Numbered from the stretch's first letter, positions 26,048-34,682 are shown. The stretch is DNA of 64,000 bases from JBBDYG01 sp040901765 (GCA_040901765.1 JBBDYG010000069.1:1-64000); one strand, 5' to 3'. Notes: a model not told the origin generated them from the letters alone. Made by a program: numbers and translations.

Positions 26048-26748
26048 GAATCTTTGCAACGCCGCCACAGTATTCGGTTCCCCATCGGCCTCTCCACTTA
26101 TCGTGCTGGCTGATAGTGGAAGATGCAATTCGGACCGCATGGGTCCGAATGCGCAAAATGAATGCTAGAGAGTTCGATTTGGCGAACGCCGACGAAGACA
26201 CGACCACTCAGAAATTGCACGAAATCCTCGTGGACGAGATCTACAATTCTGGCAAAGTAGCGGGATTTGACGACACTTTGTTGCAAGTTGCTACACGGGA
26301 CGCCAAATTTCCAAATTTCAATGGAACGCTGCTGGACAAGATGCCTGATTTGCACGTCACGATCATAGGTCGAACCGGCGTTCGTCAAAGCCAGGACGGA
26401 ATCTTTATCGAATGTAAACCTGTCGATCAGAATCATACCGCCGGGGTTCACTATTGCGACAAAGGAATTAGTCGATTCGTTAAGGGCGACTACGCATGGG
26501 CAATGACAACCGCAATAATGGTTGCGTACGTTGCCGATGGTTATACGATCGATCCGAAACTTTTAGATGCCCTAAAAAAGTCGGTATCAATCGTGACCCA
26601 AATCATGCCGGCTAACTGTCCATCCTCACCGACGATACTGTTTTGCGAGCAGACGCAAGTCTCGCGGCATAAGCGATGCTTCAAATACGTCGAAACGGGA
26701 TTGGATGCGCCTTCCATTGAATTACGGCATGTCTGGCTGAAGCGGTGA
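26044..26748 (+). CDS. Putative PD-(D/E)XK nuclease, partner of the methyltransferase
   Basis: 234 residues if translated from the ATG overlapping the methyltransferase stop; later in-frame ATGs give 199 or 196 residues (MRKMNAREFDLANADED), and the first 35 residues look less family-like, so a shorter protein is possible. The core is MPDLHVTIIGR..QDGIFIECKPVD: Pro101-Asp102, then Glu123-x-Lys125, a textbook PD-(D/E)XK active site. The segment after it (KGISRFVKGDYAWAMTTAIMVAYV) fits the alpha-beta core, with RFVKGDYAW resembling restriction-enzyme-like families. No DNA-recognition domain is recognisable. AT-richer composition matches the methyltransferase gene. Confidence 0.75.
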   Translation: MRIFATPPQYSVPHRPLHLSCWLIVEDAIRTAWVRMRKMNAREFDLANADEDTTTQKLHEILVDEIYNSGKVAGFDDTLLQVATRDAKFPNFNGTLLDKMPDLHVTIIGRTGVRQSQDGIFIECKPVDQNHTAGVHYCDKGISRFVKGDYAWAMTTAIMVAYVADGYTIDPKLLDALKKSVSIVTQIMPANCPSSPTILFCEQTQVSRHKRCFKYVETGLDAPSIELRHVWLKR

Positions 26749-26801
26749 GCGGAAAGACTCGCCCGGTGGGATCTTTCCAGCCTTCTCGTTGAAGAATCCA
26801 T

Positions 26802-26867
26802 TTAGGTCAGGGCTGTATCTGACGAGAGCGTAAGCGTTTGCTTTCGTCACGCACAGCCTGACCTACG
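26802..26867. repeat. REP2 pair in inverted orientation
   Basis: TAGGTCAGGGCTGTATCTGA and, 21 nt later, GCACAGCCTGACCTACG form a larger inverted repeat made of two REP2 units. It lies 54 bp after the stop of the nuclease gene and could end its transcript. Confidence 0.75.
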
Positions 26868-27004
26868 CTCGCCACCGCGACCGTAATTGAACTCGCCCCC
26901 TCTCGCACAAACACGCGTGTGGTACACCCTCATCGGTACTCCGAGGTGGGCATGTGGACGCTCAGCAGAACATGCCCACGAAGACGAGGGCATGCCACCC
27001 GACC
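26868..27004. other. Spacer with small palindromes
   Basis: It contains TGGGCATGT..ACATGCCCA (about 26947-26978) and a partial GGGCATGCCACCCG unit that recurs inverted near 27080. No gene-like frame was found. Confidence 0.5.
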
Positions 27005-27076
27005 GTAGCATGGCTCCTTGAGCCGTGCGAGAAGTTCGTTCAGTTTTTCCACGCACGGCTCAAGGAGCCATGCTAC
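27005..27076. repeat. Perfect 25-bp inverted repeat (family C)
   Basis: The arms GTAGCATGGCTCCTTGAGCC.. and their exact inverse are 25 bp long without a mismatch and enclose 22 nt. This is the strongest simple hairpin in the window. Related elements with different words but the same GTAG.. ..CTAC borders lie at 4917-4982 and 51045-51134. Confidence 0.9.
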
Positions 27077-27233
27077 TCGCCGGGTGCCACTGCTGGCTCG
27101 TCCAGCAGTGCGAAGTGGGTACCCGGCGCGTTGCAATGGAGCGCGGATCGCGTGTTGTGCGGGAACCTCTCGACCCCTGCACGCATGGAGAGACTCATTT
27201 CGTCGTAATCGCCGAAGGGCATGCTAAGTCGAC

Positions 27234-27448
27234 TTCATCCCGGCAGGGATGGCAGCCATTAGCCGGTGGTCGCGCAGCGCACCACCGGAAAGCGAACTAC
27301 CTTTGGCACGACCCCGGTAGGGGTCGCAGCATTCGGCGCTGTGGAAGGCTGCTGGCACGCCCTCCGGGGTGCCGAATTGTGATAATCGATCTACCGGCGG
27401 TGGCGCTCGCGCTTACCGCCGGCTAATTGCTATCAAGCCTCCGGCTTG
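27234..27448 (-). repeat. Family A multi-hairpin repeat, copy 3 (inverted)
   Basis: Read on the minus strand it has the same order of hairpins as copy 1. Stems include CATCCC/GGGATG outside, CCGGTGGT/ACCACCGG, GACCCC/GGGGTC, GCACGCCC/GGGGTGC with a mismatch, CCGGCGGT/ACCGCCGG and CAAGCC/GGCTTG outside. The closing stem is CAGCCATTAG with CTAATTGCTA. Confidence 0.9.
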
Positions 27449-27474
27449 CGAAACGACTGCGTCGCGCGGCAATG

Positions 27475-27496
27475 GCGTCAGGCACAGCCTGACTAC
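27475..27496. repeat. REP2 unit at the duplicated DUF1552 tail
   Basis: GCGTCAGGCACAGCCTGACT. It holds the stop codon of the DUF1552-like tail fragment, exactly as the REP2 unit at 27732-27754 holds the stop codon of the intact gene. Confidence 0.8.
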
Positions 27497-27567
27497 ACCG
27501 ACAACATCGGCAATCGGCCGGTACTGTCGCCGGCCGATTCGCACGGCACCCCCGCGTGCTGCAGAAG
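27493..27567 (-). pseudogene. Duplicated 3' tail of a DUF1552 gene
   Basis: On the minus strand these 24 codons read LLQHAGVPCESAGDSTGRLP then MLSV and stop. The intact DUF1552 gene 257 bp away ends MLQHVGVPCESAGDSTGTLP then MLTV and stop. Twenty of 24 residues agree. No upstream part of a second gene precedes the fragment; the sequence before it is REP material. It is either the remnant of a deleted tandem paralogue or a partial duplication. Confidence 0.85.
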
Positions 27568-27604
27568 GAAACTAACCTTTGAGCAATCGCGCGTCAGGCT
27601 GCAA

Positions 27605-27718
27605 GTTGTGCGCGGGTCTCCCGACCCCGCACAAGGTCGACCGAAGGTCTCCCGCCGACTTCGAAACTTGGAGACCTTCGGTCGCAATCGTGGCACGGTC
27701 GGGAGACCGTGCCACAAC
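27605..27718. repeat. REP1 cluster with four hairpins
   Basis: In order: an inverted GTGCGCGGGTC/GACCCCGCAC unit, a GACC-GAA-GGTC hairpin, a GACC-TTC-GGTC hairpin in the other orientation, and the variant palindrome GTGGCACGGTC/GACCGTGCCAC around GGGA. The variant word also starts the left flank of the RAYT gene (43046-43062). Confidence 0.85.
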
Positions 27719-27731
27719 AGAGAGCGAACGC

Positions 27732-27754
27732 GCGTCAGGCACAGCCTGACCTAC
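27732..27754. repeat. REP2 unit overlapping the DUF1552 stop codon
   Basis: GCGTCAGGCACAGCCTGACC followed by TAC; on the minus strand the gene's TAG stop is the first triplet of the repeat border GTAGGTCAGGC. Same relation as at 27475-27496. Confidence 0.8.
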
Positions 27755-29106
27755 ACCGTCAACATCGGCAGTGTCCCGGTGCTGTCGCCGGCCGATTCGC
27801 ACGGGACGCCGACATGCTGCAGCATCGTGAGAAAGAGGTTCATCAGCGGCGTGCCTTGGGGATAGACCACATGGCGGCCCGGCGTGATGAAGCCTTGGCC
27901 CCGGCCGGCGACCAGCACCGGCAGGTCGTCGTGGTTGTGGCGGTTGCCGTCGCCGATGCCGCTGCCGTACACCAGCAGCGTGTTGTCGAGCAGGTTGCCT
28001 TCCCCTTCGGGTACTGCCTTCAGCCGTCCGAGCAGGTACGCCAGTTGTTCCACGTGATGGTAGTTGATCTTGGCGATGTTGGTCACCTTATCGACGGCGT
28101 TGTCGTGGTGCGAAATCGAATGATGCCCTTCGCGGATGTCGAGCGTGGGATACGGGCGGTTACTTCCCTCGTTGCTGAACATGAGCGTTGCCACGCGGGT
28201 GGCGTCGGTCTGAAAAGCGATCGTCAGCAAGTCGCCCATCAGGTGAACATGCTCGTCGAAGCGATCGGGAATTCCAGCAGGCCGGCGAAGCGCGCCCTCG
28301 GAATCCAACTGCTCGGCAGGCTTGTCGATGCGGCGCTCGATGTCGCGGATGCTCGTGAGGTACTCATCGACGCGGCGGCGGTCGCCCTGGCCGAGTTGGC
28401 CGTGGAGCCGTTTCGCGTCGTCGCGCACGAAGTCGAGGATGCTGCGCTGCTCGTGGTCGCGTTGCGCTTGCGAGAGCGCGATCTGGGACGACTCGCCCCT
28501 CGCGAACAGCCGGTTGAACACCAGGCGGGGGTTCACCTCCTTGCCGTTAGGCGTGGTGGAAGAGCGCCACGAAATGCTGTTGGAATAGCTGCAGCTATAG
28601 CCACTGTCGCAACTGCCGGCGAGACGGCCGTCCTCGCAGCCCAGTTCGAGCGAGGCGAACCGCGTTTGGCCTTCGAAGTGTTTGGCCGCGAGCTGATCGA
28701 CGGAGACGCCAACGCGGATGTCGCTACCGTCCGTCTTTCGTGGATGCTCGCCGGTGAGAAACACCGAGGCTGCGCGGGCGTGATCGCCCGCTCCGTCGCC
28801 GAGTGCATTGCCCTGATGTTGACTCAGCCCGGTAAGCACCGTGATGTCGTTGCGGAACTTGGCAAGCGGGGCGAGCGTCGGCGGCAGTACGCCCAGGGGG
28901 CCTTCGTTGTGCGGCACCCAATCGGGCATATGCATCCCGTTGGGAACATACAGAAACGCCATCCGCAGCGGCGGGCCGCCGGCAGCCGGCGCAAGCGTGG
29001 CGGCACGAGCTACGCTCCCCTGCATGGCGTCCAGCCACGGCAGCGCAACCGCCGTCCCCAAGCCGCGCAAAAACGTCCGCCGTTCAATCGCTTGCCAAGG
29101 TTTCAT
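27751..29106 (-). CDS. DUF1552 domain secreted protein
   Basis: 451 residues. The N-terminus ERRTFLRGLGTAVALPWLDA is a twin-arginine (Tat) signal, so the protein is folded before export. The body has the DUF1552 features LRMAFLYVPNGMHMPDWVP, GDGAGDHARAASVFLTG, SVDQLAAKHF, and ARVATLMFSNEGSNRPY; the family is related to sulfatase/alkaline-phosphatase-fold proteins (DUF1501-like) by pattern. It is encoded 394 bp downstream of a DUF1592 cytochrome gene on the same strand; such pairs are frequent in planctomycetes and are thought to act on polymers, but no activity is established. Its stop lies in a REP2 unit. Confidence 0.9.
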   Translation of the reverse strand: MKPWQAIERRTFLRGLGTAVALPWLDAMQGSVARAATLAPAAGGPPLRMAFLYVPNGMHMPDWVPHNEGPLGVLPPTLAPLAKFRNDITVLTGLSQHQGNALGDGAGDHARAASVFLTGEHPRKTDGSDIRVGVSVDQLAAKHFEGQTRFASLELGCEDGRLAGSCDSGYSCSYSNSISWRSSTTPNGKEVNPRLVFNRLFARGESSQIALSQAQRDHEQRSILDFVRDDAKRLHGQLGQGDRRRVDEYLTSIRDIERRIDKPAEQLDSEGALRRPAGIPDRFDEHVHLMGDLLTIAFQTDATRVATLMFSNEGSNRPYPTLDIREGHHSISHHDNAVDKVTNIAKINYHHVEQLAYLLGRLKAVPEGEGNLLDNTLLVYGSGIGDGNRHNHDDLPVLVAGRGQGFITPGRHVVYPQGTPLMNLFLTMLQHVGVPCESAGDSTGTLPMLTV

Positions 29107-29233
29107 GTCTAGGCTCCTATTGGCAGTGGCCAGTGGTCGCTGGCAATGGAAAGTACCGGTTAGCTCTTCACTTCCATCACTCGCGCGGGTGCAACCCTAC
29201 GCCGTCCAACGTTTTCAAACTGCAACGGCGTTT

Positions 29234-29451
29234 TTCATCCCAGCGGGATGACAGCCATTAGCCGGTGGTCGCGAAGCGCACCACCGGAAAGCAAATTGAT
29301 TTTTTGCACGACCCCGGCAGGGGTCGCAGCAGATTCCACTCTCGTAAGACCGCTGGCACCCCTGCCGGGGTGCTGCAAACACATTGCTCGTTCTACCGGT
29401 GGTGGCGCTTCGCTTACCACCGGCTAATGGCTATCAAGCCTCCGGCTTGAA
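29234..29451 (-). repeat. Family A multi-hairpin repeat, copy 4 (inverted)
   Basis: It fills most of the spacer between the DUF1592 and DUF1552 genes. The minus-strand order of hairpins is the same as in the other copies. Stems: CATCCC/GGGATG, CCGGTGGT/ACCACCGG, GACCCC/GGGGTC, CACCCC/GGGGTG, a CCGGTGGT/ACCACCGG unit where copy 1 has GGCGGT, and CAAGCC/GGCTTG. A transcript of the two-gene operon would carry this structure between the cistrons. Confidence 0.9.
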
Positions 29452-29500
29452 TGTATCGATGCGACTGATTCCGCGAAAGCTTTAAGTTGACGGCGATGTA

Positions 29501-31876
29501 CTACTCTGTTTTTTGTTCTATCGCGTGTTCAATCACCCGTTGCTCTTGAAAGGGCGCGCTGTGGACAATTCCCAACACGAGGGCCGAGAACTTGTCGTCC
29601 CCTTCTTGCAGGTGGGTGACGATATCGCTGATTGTACACGAATCGGCCGGTCGCAAACCCCGGCCGAGGGCGTAAGTAAGCATTTGCTGGACCAGATTTC
29701 GGCGGAACATCGGCTGATCCGCGAGCAACAACTCGCGCAAACCCTTAGCACCCTCAAACTTGCGTCCATCGGGAAGTTCGCCCGACGCGTCGATCGGCTG
29801 CTCACGCTCGGTTTCGCGCCACCGGCCCACCGCGTCGTAGTTCTCCAGCGCCAGACCCATCGGGTCCATTCGACGATGGCACACGGCGCAGGCCGCGTCG
29901 GCGCGATGGCGGGCGAGCATCTCGCGCAGCGTCTCTTGCTTGTCGGCGTGTACTTGCTGCGCGAGGTCGGGCACGTTGGGCGGCGGCGGGGGTGGCTCGT
30001 CGCCCAACAACTGCCCCAACACCCACTTGCCGCGCTTCACGGGCGAAGTGCGGTCGGGATTCGAGGTCACCGTCAGCACCGCCGCCATCGTCAGCACCCC
30101 GCCGCGGCGCGGATTGCTGAGCGTCACGCGACGGAACTCGTCGCCCGACACCTCTTCCATTCCGTAATGCCGCGCGAGTCGCTCGTTGACGAACGTAAAG
30201 TCGGCGGTGAGAAAGTCGAGTACGCTGCGGTCCTCGCGAATGATCTCCGTGACGAACAGTTCCGCTTCGCGCTGCATCGCCGTGCGAAGCTCGTCGTCGA
30301 ACTCCTTGAACCGTTCGGTGTCCGGCTCGACCGTCGCCAGTTCCCGGGTTTGCAGCCAGCTTCCGCCAAAATTGCGGGCCAGCTCCGCCGCGCGGTCATC
30401 GGCCAGCATCCGCCGCACTTGGGCATCAAGCTGTTTGCGAAGCGCCCCCTGCTCGGCAAGCTCCAAGAGCTGCGCATCGGGCATCGTGCTCCACAGAAAG
30501 TAGCTCAGCCGCGCGGCCAGGGCGAATTCTTCGATCGGCTCCGAAGCGAAAGATTCGCCGTCGGCCGGCGCGGCCTCAGCGGGCGGCGCGATAAACAAGT
30601 ACTGCGGAGACACCAAAACCGCTTGCAGGGCGAGTTGCATCGACCGCTCGAACGTCGCGCCGGTGCGTCGGGCCTCGGTCACCACGTTCCGCAATCGAGC
30701 AACGTCGTCGTTGCTCACGGGGCGGCGATAGGCATCGCGCAACCAGCGCTCGAGAGTTTCATCCACCACTGGTCGCCAGTCGTCGCCGCGCCACTCGGTA
30801 GCGGAAGGTTCACGATCGAGCAACTTGCGGTGACTCTCGGGTTGGTCATCTTCAAGCGGCCCAACCAGTTCGAGTTGGTGCAGGTACAAATTGCGGTCGC
30901 GTTGTTCGGGGTCGGGATGATCCTCATCGTAGTAGTCGTTCAGAAACGCAACGCCGACGCGGTTGCGGCCTTCCTTCAGTTCGAGCGGCACGACGGCCAA
31001 TTGGGGATCGCCGCTGTCGCGCGTGGCAATCACGTCCAGTTCTTTGATGTTGCGGCCACGCTCTTCGGCAAACGCCATCCGGGCCGGCTCGGGGCCGGCT
31101 TGATCGGCCGAGACCCGCGCCCGAAGCAGGTAACGACCCTCGCGGGGCGCATCGAGCCTGGACATAATCACGCCGTCGGTCGCGAGCATTCGGCCCGGCT
31201 GGCCGAAATCTTCACCTCCCTTGAGGTGGCGCGAACGAACCTTGATTACCGGTTCGATGATCGACTCGGGTGCTTGGATGGCTTGGCTGGCAACCGCTTC
31301 CGCTGCGATAAGATATTTCTCCACTTGCAGCGTGGTCATGGCCAGTGCGTCGCCGCTGTTGTCGAAGCCGTACGCCAACTCGTCCGCGGGGAAGACGGTC
31401 GTGACGTCGAAATCGACGCCGAGCCAATCGCGAACCGTGTTGCAGTACTGGGTTCGATTGAGCCGCCGCAATACGGCGGGGCCAGGATCGCGCGGTCCGT
31501 CGCAACTAAACGTATCCAGCTCATCGCGCAACCATTTCACCAGGGCGGCGCGCTCTTCCGGCGCGGGGTGCTCAGCGTCGGCGGGGGGCATCTCGCTGGT
31601 GTGAAGTCGCAGGGCGACCTTTTGCCAGAACTCGCGGTCCTTCTGAAAATCCCGCTTCTCGATGAACGGTGCGAACGATATCGCGTTGTCGCTGGCGGTA
31701 TCGGCGCTGTGACAATCGGAGCAATACTGCGCGACGAGCGGGGTCACGGCCGTGGCGAAATCAGCCCGCGGCTGCAAGTCGTCCGCTATTGCGGCGCTAC
31801 AAATGGCCACGGCGAATGCAACATTCCACCCGTGCCGAAATCGGCGCAGCGGCAGTTGGCGGAAATGGCACTGCAT
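29501..31876 (-). CDS. DUF1592-type planctomycete cytochrome c protein
   Basis: 791 residues with an N-terminal signal segment (VAFAVAICSAAIA). A haem-binding CSDCH at 52-56 opens the planctomycete cytochrome C domain. Then follow DUF1587 (LRRLNRTQYCNTVRDWLGVD), a carbohydrate-binding-like part, DUF1595/DUF1592 (ARLSYFLWSTMPDAQLLELA), DUF1588 with a second haem-like CAVCHRRMDPMGLALENYD, and DUF1585 at the end (QMLTYALGRGLRPAD). The second CxxCH has a methionine nearby. It probably acts with the DUF1552 protein encoded downstream. A 922-codon frame on the opposite strand is only a shadow. Confidence 0.92.
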   Translation of the reverse strand: MQCHFRQLPLRRFRHGWNVAFAVAICSAAIADDLQPRADFATAVTPLVAQYCSDCHSADTASDNAISFAPFIEKRDFQKDREFWQKVALRLHTSEMPPADAEHPAPEERAALVKWLRDELDTFSCDGPRDPGPAVLRRLNRTQYCNTVRDWLGVDFDVTTVFPADELAYGFDNSGDALAMTTLQVEKYLIAAEAVASQAIQAPESIIEPVIKVRSRHLKGGEDFGQPGRMLATDGVIMSRLDAPREGRYLLRARVSADQAGPEPARMAFAEERGRNIKELDVIATRDSGDPQLAVVPLELKEGRNRVGVAFLNDYYDEDHPDPEQRDRNLYLHQLELVGPLEDDQPESHRKLLDREPSATEWRGDDWRPVVDETLERWLRDAYRRPVSNDDVARLRNVVTEARRTGATFERSMQLALQAVLVSPQYLFIAPPAEAAPADGESFASEPIEEFALAARLSYFLWSTMPDAQLLELAEQGALRKQLDAQVRRMLADDRAAELARNFGGSWLQTRELATVEPDTERFKEFDDELRTAMQREAELFVTEIIREDRSVLDFLTADFTFVNERLARHYGMEEVSGDEFRRVTLSNPRRGGVLTMAAVLTVTSNPDRTSPVKRGKWVLGQLLGDEPPPPPPNVPDLAQQVHADKQETLREMLARHRADAACAVCHRRMDPMGLALENYDAVGRWRETEREQPIDASGELPDGRKFEGAKGLRELLLADQPMFRRNLVQQMLTYALGRGLRPADSCTISDIVTHLQEGDDKFSALVLGIVHSAPFQEQRVIEHAIEQKTE

Positions 31877-32064
31877 CGTGGGGCCTGCGGAGGGAGGTGG
31901 TGGCCCGAAGGTGGGAGCCGACCGGGCGCGGAGCCTGGGGGCGAGCCTCCATTATACCGCAAGTGCGGGCGGTCGTGCAAACCCGATGCGAATGCGGAGC
32001 TCAACTCGCAAGAATTCAGACGCCATCGGTGCGGGCCAGAACGTCGGTTGAATTATTCGCGAAT

Positions 32065-33150
32065 TCAGCTACCCGATGTCACTGGCTTCGCCGCATTCGA
32101 TTCGCGATTGGCAGCGGAGAGCCGTTCGACGTGCTCGCGCAGTTCGACGCAGGCGGCGAGAAGTTGCTCGGAGAGCGGTTCGAGATTCGCGTCGGAAGCG
32201 ATGTCGATTGGCGGGGCTGCGGGGAGCGATCCGCAGGCCTCGGCGGGGATCGCCGCGCAGCTTTTTCCGAAGTGGGCGTAGCCCCGATCGCGGCCGCCTG
32301 CTTTTGCCGCGTACAGGGCCTCGTCGGCGCGTCGGACGAGGGACTCACCCTCTTCGTAAGGCTGGACATTGGCCAACCCGCCGCTCGCAGTGATGCGAAG
32401 CAATTCGCCTTGATGCATGAGTGTCGCTTCGCTAATCGCGCCGAGAGCTTTGCGAACGGCGATCATCGCATCGTCGAGCGTTGTATACGGCAGCAGGACG
32501 GCAAATTCTTCGCCGCCAAAGCGCGCGACAAAATCGTGCCGGCGGAGCGCCGTCCGCAGCGATTCGCCCACCAGCTTCAGCACGGCGTCGCCCACTTGGT
32601 GGCCATGGGTGTCGTTAAATCGCTTGAAGTGGTCCACGTCGATTAACAGCAGCGAGAACGGCAAATTATGCTTCCGCCAGCCGTCCATCCGCGAGGCAAG
32701 TTGCTCGTCGAGCGCCCGGCGATTGGGAAGTTCCGTAAGCGGGTCGGTCATCGCCTCGGTGATGTGGGCCTCGATTTCGGCAGTTTTCTGCTCCAGTTGA
32801 TGCTGTGCCTGGAATAACTTTCCCGACAGTTCGCGGTTAGCGCGAATCATTTCGCCGACGACGCCAACGACCAGGTCAGTGACCGGCCGATCGCCCTCGC
32901 CGCCGTTGTTATTGTCGATTCGCAATTGTGCGTCGATGGTCGCCACTTGCTCGTGATGCTGATCGACGGAGCTGGTAACAAAAGTCGTTAGCTCGTGAAG
33001 CTGCATCGCCAAATCACGCGCTCGGCGGAGATCGGCCTCCGGTCGGACGCCGCGCCGCTGCAAGAACCACACACCGATCCCGACCCCGACCGCCAATTGG
33101 GCGATGCCCAGGATGCATTCGGTGAAGAGATGCAAAACTTGCTGATTCAT
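32065..33150 (-). CDS. Diguanylate cyclase (GGDEF) with membrane anchor
   Basis: 361 residues. One N-terminal membrane helix (about 10-30) is followed by a helical linker with coiled coil (about 95-135) and a GGDEF domain. The active-site loop reads FGGEEF at 211-216, an active variant. RRHD at 203-206, five residues before it, is the RxxD inhibitory I-site, so c-di-GMP feedback is likely. LLIDVDHFKRFND holds the metal-binding Asp. About 90 residues follow the domain without known motif. I start at MNQQVLHLF, because a longer frame upstream (110 codons) has no hydrophobic or domain pattern. Confidence 0.92.
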   Translation of the reverse strand: MNQQVLHLFTECILGIAQLAVGVGIGVWFLQRRGVRPEADLRRARDLAMQLHELTTFVTSSVDQHHEQVATIDAQLRIDNNNGGEGDRPVTDLVVGVVGEMIRANRELSGKLFQAQHQLEQKTAEIEAHITEAMTDPLTELPNRRALDEQLASRMDGWRKHNLPFSLLLIDVDHFKRFNDTHGHQVGDAVLKLVGESLRTALRRHDFVARFGGEEFAVLLPYTTLDDAMIAVRKALGAISEATLMHQGELLRITASGGLANVQPYEEGESLVRRADEALYAAKAGGRDRGYAHFGKSCAAIPAEACGSLPAAPPIDIASDANLEPLSEQLLAACVELREHVERLSAANRESNAAKPVTSGS

Positions 33151-33356
33151 GGCAGTGCAAGCCCGACCCAAATGAAGTTGTCGAACCAACGATTGTTTCT
33201 TGAAAAAGCATAGTTTAGGGAGCATGACGCGGCGCTGCGACGCTTGTGTAATTACAACGATTGTTCCGGTGGCGCCAGCCGCTCGCTTCCCATCAAGCGC
33301 GGTACAATTAGCGGACAGTGCGGTAGACTGGCGAAAGGTGAGTTCGTGGGCGAGGA

Positions 33357-34619
33357 ATGGCGATGTCGCTGGTAGTTTTTGAGGACCGATCTTGCGCCCG
33401 GCTTTGGCCGGTGAGCCTCGCGCGCCCGGCGTTCGAGATTTCATGCGGGGCGAGCCGGTTGCTCGATCGCTTACGGGCAATCGACATCCGATTTACAGCA
33501 ATCGTGCGGCCGCATCTGCGGGACGTCGTCGCAGCCGATCACCCCTGGCTTAGCGTCACCGATCAATTCAATCCATCCGCCATCAAGGGGCAACCCTCGG
33601 TATTGTTTGTAAATGCCCGGCTGGTGCCCTCGATCGGCGCGGCAAAGTGGCTCAAAGAGCTGCGCCAAAAGAATGAGTCGGGTATATGGCGTCAAGGTGA
33701 AACAATCGTTGCCGCCCTGTGCGAGGGTGATCGGCTCGCAGCCGCTGGAGAGGGAGTCATTGAAGATCAGCTCGCCCGGGCCAATCTATCTGATCAGCGG
33801 GCCGACATGCCGTTATTGGAGTACGCACACGACATCGTGCGGTATCATTTATTGATTCTGCGGGACAACCTGGCGGAGAAGCTCGCCGGTGGCGGCTATC
33901 GCGAGATTGCCGACGGCGTGTTCGCCAAGCCGGGCGTCGAGTTAGGCCCCCTGGTGGCGACCGACTCGGGGCCGGGGCCGATTGTGTTGGAGGACGAAGT
34001 CGTCGTCGAGCCGTTTGCGTTTCTCAAAGGGCCGATTCACATCGATCATCACACGCGGGTGCGGACGCACGCATTTTTGTGCGGCAATCTGGCGATTGGG
34101 CATACCGTCAAAATTGGCGGCGATTTGCAAGCCTCGATCTTCGAGCCGTACAGCAACAAGCAGCACGAGGGTTTCCTGGGGCACAGCTATGTCGGCAGTT
34201 GGGTGAATCTCGGAGCCGGCACCAGCAACAGCGATCTCAAGAATACCTATGGGCTTATCAATGCGCGGTATCTCAACGAGAAAGTAGCGACCGGCATGCA
34301 GTTCTGCGGCACGATGTTCGGCGATTATTCTCGGACGGCAATTCACACGGCAATTTTCACGGGTCTATCGGTCGGGTTGGGAAGTTTTCTTTACGGCCAC
34401 GTCACCGCGGCGGTGCCCAGCTTTGTGAACTACGCCCGCACGTTGGGGCAGGTGGGGGGTGTGCCCTGCGAAGTTCTGGAAAAGGTGCAAGCCCGCATGT
34501 TCGCCCGACGCGGGCTGGTGCAGCGCGGCTGCGACGCAAAACTACTACAAGCGATTTACGAAATGACCGCCGACGAACGCCGTGGCCTTTCCAGCGGTTC
34601 CCTGCCCCCGGTATTCTGA
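33357..34619 (+). CDS. GlmU-like sugar-nucleotide protein (UDP-GlcNAc diphosphorylase/acetyltransferase type)
   Basis: 420 residues. The N-terminal half has a nucleotidyltransferase-like pattern (VVFEDRSCARLWPVSLARP; SVLFVNARLVP). The C-terminal half is a left-handed beta-helix of hexapeptide repeats (EDEVVVEPFAFLKGPIHIDHHTRVR, NLAIGHTVKIGGDL, SYVGSWVNLGAGTSNSDLKNTYG). This arrangement is that of the alternative GlmU family seen in Bacteroidetes, planctomycetes and spirochaetes. The canonical LxxGxGTRM nucleotide-binding motif of GlmU is not present, so the first activity may differ. ATG at 33357 is used; the next ATG (MSLVVFEDR) loses two residues. Confidence 0.85.
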   Translation: MAMSLVVFEDRSCARLWPVSLARPAFEISCGASRLLDRLRAIDIRFTAIVRPHLRDVVAADHPWLSVTDQFNPSAIKGQPSVLFVNARLVPSIGAAKWLKELRQKNESGIWRQGETIVAALCEGDRLAAAGEGVIEDQLARANLSDQRADMPLLEYAHDIVRYHLLILRDNLAEKLAGGGYREIADGVFAKPGVELGPLVATDSGPGPIVLEDEVVVEPFAFLKGPIHIDHHTRVRTHAFLCGNLAIGHTVKIGGDLQASIFEPYSNKQHEGFLGHSYVGSWVNLGAGTSNSDLKNTYGLINARYLNEKVATGMQFCGTMFGDYSRTAIHTAIFTGLSVGLGSFLYGHVTAAVPSFVNYARTLGQVGGVPCEVLEKVQARMFARRGLVQRGCDAKLLQAIYEMTADERRGLSSGSLPPVF

Positions 34620-34624
34620 ATGGA

Positions 34625-34682
34625 CAAGCGCTCCGCTCCCTAGACTAAGTTCACCCGCCGCGGTGGGCGTCGCGGCTAGCTC
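34625..34682. repeat. Family G repeat
   Basis: GCTCCGCTCC then ACCCGCCGCGGTGGGCGTCG and CGGCTAGCTC. Inverted copy at 35636-35692 and a shorter copy at 54791-54825. Here it lies between the GlmU-like gene and metF. Confidence 0.7.

Noticed and set aside
27005..27760. Possible CRISPR array in the repeat-rich kilobase
   Set aside because: Repeats are palindromic, of several kinds, in both orientations and unevenly spaced; no unique spacers of constant length and no cas genes.
27709..29112. A 467-codon frame opposite the DUF1552 gene
   Set aside because: Shadow of a conserved gene; the translation shows no domain and its start lies in a REP2 region.
29513..32281. A 922-codon open frame on the plus strand
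   Set aside because: It lies opposite the DUF1592 and GGDEF genes, whose domains are certain; its translation is Arg/Gly/Ala-rich and has no motif. It arises from high GC at third positions.
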